A stretch of DNA of 5,340 bases, taken from positions 1-5,340 of the forward strand of contig CAJJZO010000135.1 in assembly GCA_905197585.1 (NCBI GenBank). Reading direction: 5' to 3'. A program made the translations under genes and the position numbers. This document shows positions 1 to 5,234 of the stretch, one piece after another. Below the pieces are notes generated by a model. It saw only the letters and a program-made list of their open reading frames with translations, was not told where the DNA came from and searched no databases. The first letter of the stretch is position 1; every line of letters begins with the position of its first letter. Source of the DNA: an uncultured Collinsella sp. (GTDB taxonomy: Bacteria > Actinomycetota > Coriobacteriia > Coriobacteriales > Coriobacteriaceae).

Positions 1-1131
1 GGTCGCCAGGGTAACGGGCCAAATGCCGGCATCGTACAGGGCGCGGATGTTGTAGACCGTGGCACCACCGGAGTAGCTGATGCGCAACTTGCCATCGAAC
101 TGCTCGGTAATGCGGCGGGCGGCCTCGATGGTCAGCGAGAACAGCGAACGGCCGGACATGTACATCTCGGTGGAGGGCAGCTCGTTCCTCGTCACGTCGA
201 CGGGGAACGTGTTGGTCAGCTTGACGCCAAACTCCAGGCCGCGCTCGGCGCACAGGGCAATCAGGCGCTCGAACATGGGCACGGCATCGGCCCACTGCAG
301 GTCCTCGCGGAAGTGCGTATCGTCGAAGACGATGTAATCAAAGCCCAGCTCGTTGAGGCGCTGGCGGGCAAACTCATAGCCCAGCAGCGTGGGGTTGCAC
401 TTAATGTAGGTATTGAGGCCCTTCTCGGTGATCAGATAGGTCGCGATGCGCTCGATCTCGGCCGGCGGGCAGCCGTGCAGGGTAGACTCGGTGATGGAGT
501 TGGAGACGCGTGCCGGGATGGACTCGACAAACGCGGCGTCGACATGCTCAAACTTGTCCAGGTTGGCGAGCGCCCATGTGCGGCACTCGTTCCAAACGTC
601 GGAGCCGCTGGCGTCCTTCATGCCCTCGATGTACGCATCGACCTTGGGGCTCTTAATGCCCTCGAGGTCATAACCCACCGACATGTTAAAGACAAAGCCG
701 TCCGGGCTACCCAGGCCGTACTCGCGAGCGATCAGGTGGCAGGCGAACCATGCCTTCACGTACTCGGCAAAGGCCTGCGGAACCTCGAGCTCGGTCGACC
801 ACTCGCAGTTGTAGCACTCGTCCTGCGCCACGATGCAGGGCTTGTTCACACACTTGGAGAGCTCCTCGCCGTCCATCACCTGAACGGTCTTGAGCTCAAA
901 GAAGCGTGAACCGGCCACGTAGGATGCCACGATGTTCTGGGCAAGCTGCGTGTTGGGGCCGGCGGCCGGGCCAAACGGGGTCTCGATGCGCTCGTCAAAA
1001 ATGGGAAGCGCGCCCTCCTGGTTGGCCGTGACCATCTTGCGCACGCCAAAGATGGCGCCCTGAGTCTTGTGCTCCTCGATGATCCAGTTCATCAGCTGCG
1101 AAAACGGGATCGGCCTCATGATGTCGCTCAT
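1..1131 (-). CDS. ygfK: YgfK-type putative selenate reductase / purine-cluster oxidoreductase, N-terminal part (cut at window edge)
   Basis: This is the first 377 codons of a YgfK protein; the E. coli homologue is about 1030 residues, so roughly two thirds lies past the left edge. The visible part is the dihydroorotate/dihydropyrimidine-dehydrogenase-like barrel. It shows TPFGPAAGPNTQLAQN (residues 51-66), FELKTVQV (78-85), FNMSVGYDLEGIK (148-160), TLHGCPP (217-223), KCNPTLLGY (244-252), FGVKLTNT (301-308), EMYMSGR (322-328) and SYSGGA (352-357). In the family this is followed by GltD-like FAD/NAD(P) and ferredoxin parts, not seen here. The ATG at 1131 has GAGGAG six bases upstream. YgfK is a cytoplasmic redox enzyme linked with selenium-dependent molybdenum hydroxylases and anaerobic purine/urate breakdown; the exact reaction is not settled from sequence, and the 'selenate reductase' name is historical. 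No in-frame UGA is present in the visible part. Downstream gene of the permease-ssnA-ygfK unit. Confidence 0.93.
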   Translation of the reverse strand, partial: MSDIMRPIPFSQLMNWIIEEHKTQGAIFGVRKMVTANQEGALPIFDERIETPFGPAAGPNTQLAQNIVASYVAGSRFFELKTVQVMDGEELSKCVNKPCIVAQDECYNCEWSTELEVPQAFAEYVKAWFACHLIAREYGLGSPDGFVFNMSVGYDLEGIKSPKVDAYIEGMKDASGSDVWNECRTWALANLDKFEHVDAAFVESIPARVSNSITESTLHGCPPAEIERIATYLITEKGLNTYIKCNPTLLGYEFARQRLNELGFDYIVFDDTHFREDLQWADAVPMFERLIALCAERGLEFGVKLTNTFPVDVTRNELPSTEMYMSGRSLFSLTIEAARRITEQFDGKLRISYSGGATVYNIRALYDAGIWPVTLAT

Positions 1132-1150
1132 AGTGAGCTCCTCTCTGTAA

Positions 1151-1264
1151 CGCCCGGCGAGACCGCGCGGCGGGCGCAAATACGGTGTAGCGCTAGCACA
1201 GCGCCGGCGACCCCGCGGAGGTCGCCTATACGCGCGCCGGATGCGGCGAAACATCCGACGCGCG
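1151..1264 (-). other. Tandem hairpin array between ssnA and ygfK
   Basis: The 148-base gap between the ssnA stop and the ygfK start is mostly inverted repeats. Reading with the transcript (minus strand): 1264-1231 (13 pairs including one G-U), 1226-1206 (7-base arms 1206-1212/1220-1226), 1204-1190 (5-base arms, 5-base loop) and 1176-1151 (6-base arms cgcccg/cgggcg, 14-base loop). The last one ends eight bases before the ygfK ribosome binding site. None is followed by a T-tract. Possible roles are mRNA stabilisation, differential expression within the unit, or a REP-like dispersed element. Pairing was found by eye; no folding energy was calculated. Confidence 0.6.
1231..1264 (-). terminator. 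Strong GC hairpin after ssnA (no U-tract)
   Basis: Arms 1231-1243 and 1252-1264 pair over 13 positions with an 8-base loop. The one non-Watson-Crick position is C1237/A1258 on the plus strand, which becomes a G-U wobble only in the minus-strand transcript; this fits a role in the RNA of the ssnA-ygfK direction. It begins 15 bases after the ssnA stop. A canonical intrinsic terminator would need a U run next, and the following bases are TATAGGCG, so termination is uncertain; a 3'-end protecting or attenuating hairpin is equally possible. Confidence 0.45.
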
Positions 1265-1279
1265 TGAATCTACTTGTAA

Positions 1280-2635
1280 TTAGTAGGTGCGATCGTTGAG
1301 CGTGCTCCAGAGCTTCTTGGACTCAGCCATGGTCCACGCGTTGATCTTTTCCTCATCAATGCCAACGAACTCGCGATCCTTGTACAGGACGCGGCCGTTG
1401 ATGATGGTGGTGCGGCAGTTTTTGCCCATCATGCCAAAGAGCATGTGGCCGTCGATATTCTCCTCGCTCAGCGGCGTAAAGGGCTTGTAGTCCATGACGA
1501 TAACGTCGGCGGCAGCGCCGGCCTCGAGCACACCGAGCTTGCGATCGAAGTACTTGCTCGCCATCTTGGCGTTGTTCTCGAACAGCATCGTCATGGCCTC
1601 GCACCAGCCCACGTTGGGCATGGCGGCGTTGTGACGCTGAATGATCAGGAAGACCTTAAGGCTCTCGAGCATATCGTGGGTGTAGGCGTCGGTGCCCATG
1701 CACACGGGAATGCCGCGGCGGAAGAACTCGAGCACGGGGGCGCAGCCCACGGCGTTGCCCATATTGGATTCGGGGTTGTTGACGAGCCAGGTGCCGGACT
1801 CCTTGACGATATCCATCTCGGCAGGCGTCACGTGGATGCAGTGGCCGAGCATGGTGTCGGGACCCAGCAGGTTGTGCTGCAGCAGGCGCTCGACGGGGCT
1901 GATACCACCGCGGTTGAGGCGGGAATCCCACACGTCGTTCATGCCCTCGCACACATGGATGTGGAAGCCGGTCAGGCCGTTGTTGGCCTCGGCCATCTTA
2001 TCCATGGTCTCGTCCGAAAGCGTAAAGGTAGCATGTCCGCCAAACATGGCGGCGATCATATGGTTGTCGTTATCGCGACGCTCCTTGGCGGCCCACTGGG
2101 CAAATTCGGCGTTCTCGGCAATGGCCTGGTCGCACTTTTCCTGGCCGCGGCGATCGGAGACCTCGTAGCACAGGCACGAACGCATGCCCAGCTCCTGAGC
2201 TGCATCCTTAATGGTAAAGAGGCTTCCCGGGATCTCGCAGAAGCTCGCATGGTGATCGAAGATCGTGGTGACGCCGTCACGGATGGAGTCCAAAATCGTG
2301 GCATAGGCGCTGGCCTTGGTGCCGTCGAGCGTCAGGTTGTCGTCGATCTTCCACCACTGCTGCTCAAGATTCTCCAGGAAGTTGGTGGGGTTGCAGCCCT
2401 TAATGGCGAGGCCGCGGGCCAGACCCGAGTAGATGTGGGTGTGGCAGTTGATGAGTCCGGGCATGATGAGGTTGCCCTGGGCATCGACGTACTCGGCATC
2501 CGGGTACTTGGCCTTGAGCTCGCGCTCGGGGCCCACTTCGACGATCGTATCTCCGTCAATGGCGACCGCACCGTTTGGAATGAACGGGGTCTGAGCGTTG
2601 CGGGTAAAGACGGAACCGTTAGCGACCAGAAGCAT
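1280..2635 (-). CDS. ssnA: SsnA-type putative aminohydrolase (amidohydrolase superfamily)
   Basis: This 451-residue protein is close to E. coli SsnA in length (about 440) and in motif order. It has the cyclic-deaminase (ATZ/TRZ-like) metal-dependent amidohydrolase layout: a beta-rich start (1-60), the HxH metal motif in INCHTHIYSGLARG (62-75; H65, H67), DHHAS (127-131), GGHATFTLS (199-207), HIHVCE (225-230; H227 as metal ligand, E230 as acid/base), GHCIHV (264-269; H265), NNPESN (286-291) and the strand-8 aspartate in MGTDAYTHDM (313-322; D316). All expected catalytic residues are present, so it should be active on a heterocyclic ring substrate; in this context a purine-derived compound is likely, but the substrate cannot be read from sequence. 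The ATG at 2635 is chosen because AAGGGAG sits five bases upstream; an in-frame ATG at 2653 would place that site inside the gene. Cytoplasmic; no signal peptide. Confidence 0.93.
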   Translation of the reverse strand: MLLVANGSVFTRNAQTPFIPNGAVAIDGDTIVEVGPERELKAKYPDAEYVDAQGNLIMPGLINCHTHIYSGLARGLAIKGCNPTNFLENLEQQWWKIDDNLTLDGTKASAYATILDSIRDGVTTIFDHHASFCEIPGSLFTIKDAAQELGMRSCLCYEVSDRRGQEKCDQAIAENAEFAQWAAKERRDNDNHMIAAMFGGHATFTLSDETMDKMAEANNGLTGFHIHVCEGMNDVWDSRLNRGGISPVERLLQHNLLGPDTMLGHCIHVTPAEMDIVKESGTWLVNNPESNMGNAVGCAPVLEFFRRGIPVCMGTDAYTHDMLESLKVFLIIQRHNAAMPNVGWCEAMTMLFENNAKMASKYFDRKLGVLEAGAAADVIVMDYKPFTPLSEENIDGHMLFGMMGKNCRTTIINGRVLYKDREFVGIDEEKINAWTMAESKKLWSTLNDRTY

Positions 2636-2681
2636 AAATGCTCCCTTCAACATCAGGGGCGGGGTTTGACACCTCTGACAT

Positions 2682-2815
2682 GGCGGAAGCGCGAAGCGCC
2701 GGCCTACACCGGAAACGGGCCCTCTCCCGTCAACGCTTCACCAAAGGGACAAGCCCTTTGAAGTGCGGCTTGGCGCCGCATGACGTCGGCGGACGAGGCG
2801 ATGCGCCCGCCGACG
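2682..2815 (-). other. Tandem hairpin array between the permease gene and ssnA
   Basis: The 196-base gap between permease stop and ssnA start contains at least five consecutive inverted repeats. Reading with the transcript: 2815-2784 (9-base perfect arms), 2780-2764 (tgcggc/gccgca, 5-base loop), 2760-2742 (caaaggg/ccctttg, 5-base loop), 2730-2715 (acggg/cccgt, 6-base loop) and 2712-2699 (ccgg/ccgg). A further competing small stem lies at 2682-2700. There is no coding signal and no T-tract after any stem. Like the next gap of the same unit, it may control relative expression of the genes or be a dispersed palindromic element. Confidence 0.6.
2784..2815 (-). terminator. Strong GC hairpin after the permease gene (no U-tract)
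   Basis: Arms 2784-2792 (cgtcggcgg) and 2807-2815 (ccgccgacg) are perfect complements; the 14-base loop can itself pair GCG/CGC (2798-2800 with 2804-2806). It starts 16 bases after the permease stop codon, almost the same offset as the hairpin behind ssnA. The bases that follow (TCATGCGG in the transcript) are not U-rich, so it is either a non-canonical terminator or a processing/stability hairpin allowing read-through into ssnA. Confidence 0.45.
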
Positions 2816-2831
2816 AATAGCACCGAATTGG

Positions 2832-4226
2832 TTACTTCTTGCTCTCGGGCAGGACCAGATCCACAGCGGCATCCTTGGCGGCATCGATGTGCTGAGTCAC
2901 GACCGGCGTCTGCGGAAGAATCAGGTTAAGGACAATGGCCATGATGGCGGTGGGGGTCACGGCGTTGGAGCCGATGACGGTGGACACCCAGGTGGGCATG
3001 CCCTCGCCGGCAAGGCAACCGCTGGCCATCCAGATACCCAGGCCAAAGACGACCGAGGTGCCGACGATGGTGGTGGTGCGCTGCGTGAGGCCCTCGCGGG
3101 TGAACATGCGCACACCGTTCATGGTGATGGTGCCAAAGACGCCGACGGTCGCGCCGCCGATGACAGGCTGCGGGATGGCGGAAAGGACGGCAGAGAGCTG
3201 CGGGAACAGGCCGGCGATGGCAAAGACGGCCGCGATGATCACAAAGACCCACTTGTTGACGACCTTGTTGGAGCAGATGATGCCCACGTTCTGGCCAAGG
3301 GCGCTGGTGGGAAGACCGCCCAGCAGGCCGCCGACCATAGAGGTGAGGCCCTGAGACACAATAGCGCCGGAGAGCTCGCGCTCGGTGGGCATACGGTCGA
3401 TGGAGCCCAGGCAGGCGGCAGAGACGTCGCCGATAACCTGGATGGCAACCATGGGGAACACGACAGCGAGGGTAATGCAGACCTCGGGATCAAACTCGAG
3501 CGCGTAGGGCATAAGCTTGGGAAGGGCGAAGACCTGAGCGGTGGCGACGCTGGAGAAGTCGATCATGCCAAAGGGGATGGAGACGATCATGCCAACGATC
3601 ATGCCAAAGAACACGGATCCCAGCTTGAGCGTACCCTTGCCAAAGTTGGCGAGCGCAAAGACCACGGCGAAGGTGATAAGAGCGACGCACCAGGCCTGCG
3701 GGGTGCCCCACAGCGGCGTACCTATACCGCCGGCCATGTACTTGACGGCCGTGGGATAGAGAGAGACGCCAATGGAGAAGATGACCGTACCGGTCACGAC
3801 GGGCGGGAACAGCCACTTGATCTTGCTGTAGGCCAGACCAAAGAGAACCGCAACGGCACCGCCGACGATCTCGCCGCCCAGCAGCGCGCCAAAGCTAAAG
3901 CCCGAGGCGCCCATGGCCTGAAGGGCCGGCAGGAACGCGAACGAAACGCCCATGACGATGGGCAGGCCGCCGCCGATACGACGGAAGGGAGCGAAGGCCT
4001 GAAGGGCCGTGTCGATTGCCGAAAGAATGAGTGCAACCTGGATGATGTCGGTGCTCTGCTGGCTATTAAAGCCGTAGACACCGGCCATGATGACCGCCGG
4101 TGTAATGATGCCGGCAAACGATGCCAGTACATGCTGAAGGGCACACGGGATCATTTCCTTAACGGGAGGCATGCCTTCGCGAGTGAACAGGGCTTCAGTG
4201 CCGTTCGTAACCGTCTCCTGGGTCAT
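2832..4226 (-). CDS. NCS2 (NAT) family purine permease, likely xanthine/urate type
   Basis: This 464-residue integral membrane protein has many hydrophobic segments between about residues 25 and 440, as in the 14-helix UraA/XanQ fold. Family marks are QH in helix 1 (Q31, H32; XanQ H31), GVSFAF (93-98), the helix 8 segment AIQVIGDVSA (261-270), and the NAT signature region LGQNVGIICSNK (310-321; Q312, N313). Length matches E. coli XanQ (466). Three family positions differ from XanQ: E272 aligns with Q263, D304 with Q292, and the signature threonine with N320; S95 replaces XanQ N93, a position known to affect xanthine versus urate recognition. Import of a purine base, probably urate or xanthine, fits its place ahead of ssnA and ygfK, but the substrate is an inference. 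The ATG at 4226 is preferred over 4313: the extra 29 residues are hydrophilic and the upstream ATG overlaps the predicted promoter. GAGGA lies 11 bases upstream. Confidence 0.9.
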   Translation of the reverse strand: MTQETVTNGTEALFTREGMPPVKEMIPCALQHVLASFAGIITPAVIMAGVYGFNSQQSTDIIQVALILSAIDTALQAFAPFRRIGGGLPIVMGVSFAFLPALQAMGASGFSFGALLGGEIVGGAVAVLFGLAYSKIKWLFPPVVTGTVIFSIGVSLYPTAVKYMAGGIGTPLWGTPQAWCVALITFAVVFALANFGKGTLKLGSVFFGMIVGMIVSIPFGMIDFSSVATAQVFALPKLMPYALEFDPEVCITLAVVFPMVAIQVIGDVSAACLGSIDRMPTERELSGAIVSQGLTSMVGGLLGGLPTSALGQNVGIICSNKVVNKWVFVIIAAVFAIAGLFPQLSAVLSAIPQPVIGGATVGVFGTITMNGVRMFTREGLTQRTTTIVGTSVVFGLGIWMASGCLAGEGMPTWVSTVIGSNAVTPTAIMAIVLNLILPQTPVVTQHIDAAKDAAVDLVLPESKK

Positions 4227-4232
4227 TTGACC
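4221..4232. promoter_or_regulatory. Perfect palindrome over the permease start codon
   Basis: GGTCATTTGACC is a 12-base perfect palindrome that includes the permease ATG. On the minus strand its edge reads TGGTCAA (4233-4227), a heptamer found twice more in this divergent gap (4411-4417 and 4439-4445, plus strand). It could be a repressor site or a coincidence of the start region; there is no direct evidence of binding. Confidence 0.3.
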
Positions 4233-4313
4233 ACCAATCCTCGAAATAGTTGTTTTCGCATCTAACGCTCTATTGTGACGCAGTGCGGGGTTGAGGTTGT
4301 GCCTTCGTTGCAT

Positions 4314-4342
4314 ATCGTATTAAAGATGATTCTCATTCTCAA
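4314..4342 (-). promoter_or_regulatory. Predicted sigma-70-type promoter of the permease-ssnA-ygfK unit
   Basis: On the minus strand a -35 box TTGAGA (4342-4337; five of six to TTGACA) is followed by a 17-base spacer and a -10 box TACGAT (4319-4314; four of six to TATAAT). Transcription would start near 4307, giving a leader of about 80 bases before the permease ATG. I saw no riboswitch fold in that leader; the only local stem is CGAAA/TTTCG (4242-4246/4254-4258) beside the ribosome binding site. Boxes were matched by eye. Confidence 0.5.
4327..4341. promoter_or_regulatory. Fur-like iron box on the permease promoter
   Basis: TGATTCTCATTCTCA matches the 7-1-7 Fur pattern TGATAAT-N-ATTATCA at 11 of 14 positions (5/7 left, 6/7 right). 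It covers nearly all of the predicted -35 box and the adjoining spacer, where a bound repressor would block transcription. A Fur-family protein (Fur, Zur or PerR) is the family-level suggestion; which one, or whether any, cannot be decided here. Confidence 0.35.
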
Positions 4343-4354
4343 TAATAATTTTTT

Positions 4355-4384
4355 GTTATCAGACTATTCTTCAGCTGAGATAAC
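4355..4384. promoter_or_regulatory. Inverted repeat GTTATC-N18-GATAAC
   Basis: GTTATC (4355-4360) and GATAAC (4379-4384) are perfect inverted copies, lying just upstream of the predicted permease -35 box. A two-turn dyad at this position suits an activator or repressor dimer. With six-base arms it may be chance. Confidence 0.25.
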
Positions 4385-4389
4385 GCATT

Positions 4390-4499
4390 TCCGCAGGTCA
4401 GGAAAGTGTCTGGTCAAAATAACATCTAACTTTTCTTTTGGTCAACCGTTTACCGCCAAATTCCTACCGTTCGTCTGCATTACGCAATGTACCTGCGGA
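4390..4499. repeat. 9-base inverted repeat flanking the centre of the divergent gap
   Basis: TCCGCAGGT (4390-4398) and ACCTGCGGA (4491-4499) are perfect inverted copies 92 bases apart. They are GC-rich islands in an otherwise AT-rich gap. The left copy runs into GGTCA (4396-4400). Paired distant half sites could support looping by a regulator, or be incidental. Confidence 0.3.
4440..4454. promoter_or_regulatory. Operator-like dyad GGTnAACnGTTnACC
   Basis: GGTCAACCGTTTACC is symmetric at 12 of its 15 positions, with only the centre and two flanking positions unmatched. It starts one base into the TGGTCAA heptamer at 4439, and lies near the middle of the gap between the two divergent genes, where a shared regulator would act on both. 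The divergently encoded YheO-type protein is the nearest candidate to bind it; a LacI-type factor is another possibility given the AACCGTTT core. Confidence 0.4.
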
Positions 4500-4565
4500 T
4501 ATACGAGATGATGAGCAGCGTGTTACCATGATAAAAAATTGTTATGAACACTTCGATAGAACCAA

Positions 4566-4571
4566 AAGGAG
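4566..4571 (+). promoter_or_regulatory. Ribosome binding site deciding the GTG start of the regulator
   Basis: AAGGAG at 4566-4571 directly abuts the in-frame TTG at 4572, which is too close for initiation, but lies six bases before the GTG at 4578, an ideal spacing. The start is therefore set at the GTG. I found no convincing -35/-10 pair for this gene in 4385-4565; AT-rich candidates near 4500 (TATACG) and 4530 (GATAAA) lack good -35 partners. Confidence 0.7.
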
Positions 4572-4577
4572 TTGCCC

Positions 4578-5234
4578 GTGAACGAGACCGTACGTCGCTT
4601 TTTGCCGATGGTCGATTTCCTGGAGCAGGTACTCGGTAAGAACAGCGAAATCGTCCTGCACGATTTCTCGGATCCCGACCACGCCATCGTCGATATTCGC
4701 AACGGCATCGTAAGCGGCCGTAAGGTCGGCGGTCCCGCCACCGATCTGGCGCTCAAGATCATGCACGACCCCAAGTATCGCGACCTGCCGTTTATTACGG
4801 GCTATGAGGGGCGCGGTGCCGGTGGCAAGACGTTGGAGTCGGCGACGTACTTTATCCGCGAGAATGACGAGATTGTCGGTATGCTCTGCGTCAACACCGA
4901 CCTCTCGACCGTGCGCTCCATCAACGCCATGGCACAGCAGCTCATGGCGTGCTTCGACGCGGCGCCGACGCGCACGGAGCCCGCCTCTATCGAGGTCGAA
5001 AGCCTTTCGGAGTCTACGCAGGAACTCATCGACCGCAGTATTTCCGAGTTGCTGAGCGCGCGCGGGCTGGATGTAGCGTCGCTTGGTCAGAGCGACCGCG
5101 TGGACGTCATTCGCCACCTCAACGGCAACGGGGTGTTCATGCTCAAGGGCGCCGTGGCCTGCGCCGCCACCGCGCTGGGCATCTCGGAGCCCAGCGTCTA
5201 CCGCTACCTGCAAAAAGTCCGCAAGGAAGGCTAA
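4578..5234 (+). CDS. YheO/DauR-family transcriptional regulator (PAS-like + helix-turn-helix)
   Basis: This 218-residue cytoplasmic protein has two parts. Residues 1 to about 125 match the YheO-type PAS-like sensor: LGKNSEIVLHDF (19-30), DPDHAIVDIRNG (32-43), SGRKVGGPATDLAL (46-59), ITGYEGRGAGGK (73-84) and LCVNTDLS (103-110). After a linker rich in E, S and T (about 130-148), residues 150-218 form the DNA-binding domain, with RVDVIRHLNGNGVF (174-187) leading into a helix-turn-helix GAVACAATALGISEPSVYRY (191-210). E. coli members (YheO, DauR) are of similar size. The sensor part presumably binds a small ligand; in this setting a purine or a breakdown product is likely but unproven. It is transcribed away from the permease across a 351-base gap, the classic layout of a regulator controlling its divergent neighbour. 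Start codon is GTG (see 4566-4571). Confidence 0.9.
   Translation: MNETVRRFLPMVDFLEQVLGKNSEIVLHDFSDPDHAIVDIRNGIVSGRKVGGPATDLALKIMHDPKYRDLPFITGYEGRGAGGKTLESATYFIRENDEIVGMLCVNTDLSTVRSINAMAQQLMACFDAAPTRTEPASIEVESLSESTQELIDRSISELLSARGLDVASLGQSDRVDVIRHLNGNGVFMLKGAVACAATALGISEPSVYRYLQKVRKEG

Noticed and set aside
313..909. Plus-strand open frame opposite ygfK
   Set aside because: The minus strand encodes clear YgfK motifs throughout; the plus frame resembles nothing known.
1445..2761. Long plus-strand open frame opposite ssnA
   Set aside because: It is the antisense of a fully motif-bearing ssnA; its product is low-complexity and rich in G, H, V and A, typical of a high-GC shadow frame, and it has no recognisable domain.
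2889..4265. Long plus-strand open frame opposite the permease
   Set aside because: The product is dominated by G, D, H and A with no hydrophobic core or family motif; it mirrors the permease codons.
4227..4306. Riboswitch in the permease leader
   Set aside because: I looked for purine-, xanthine- or molybdenum-cofactor-type folds; only one weak 5-base stem is visible and the leader is about 80 bases.
4227..4313. 29-residue N-terminal extension of the permease from the ATG at 4313
   Set aside because: No ribosome binding site before 4313, the ATG overlaps the predicted -10 box, and the extension is not a family feature.
4275..4511. Small plus-strand open frame (GTG at 4275) in the divergent gap
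   Set aside because: No ribosome binding site precedes it, and it runs across the predicted promoter and operator-like elements.
1..5234. Selenocysteine (in-frame UGA) in the purine enzymes
   Set aside because: None of the visible reading frames contains an internal in-frame TGA, so no selenoprotein is encoded in this window even though the pathway is linked to selenium.
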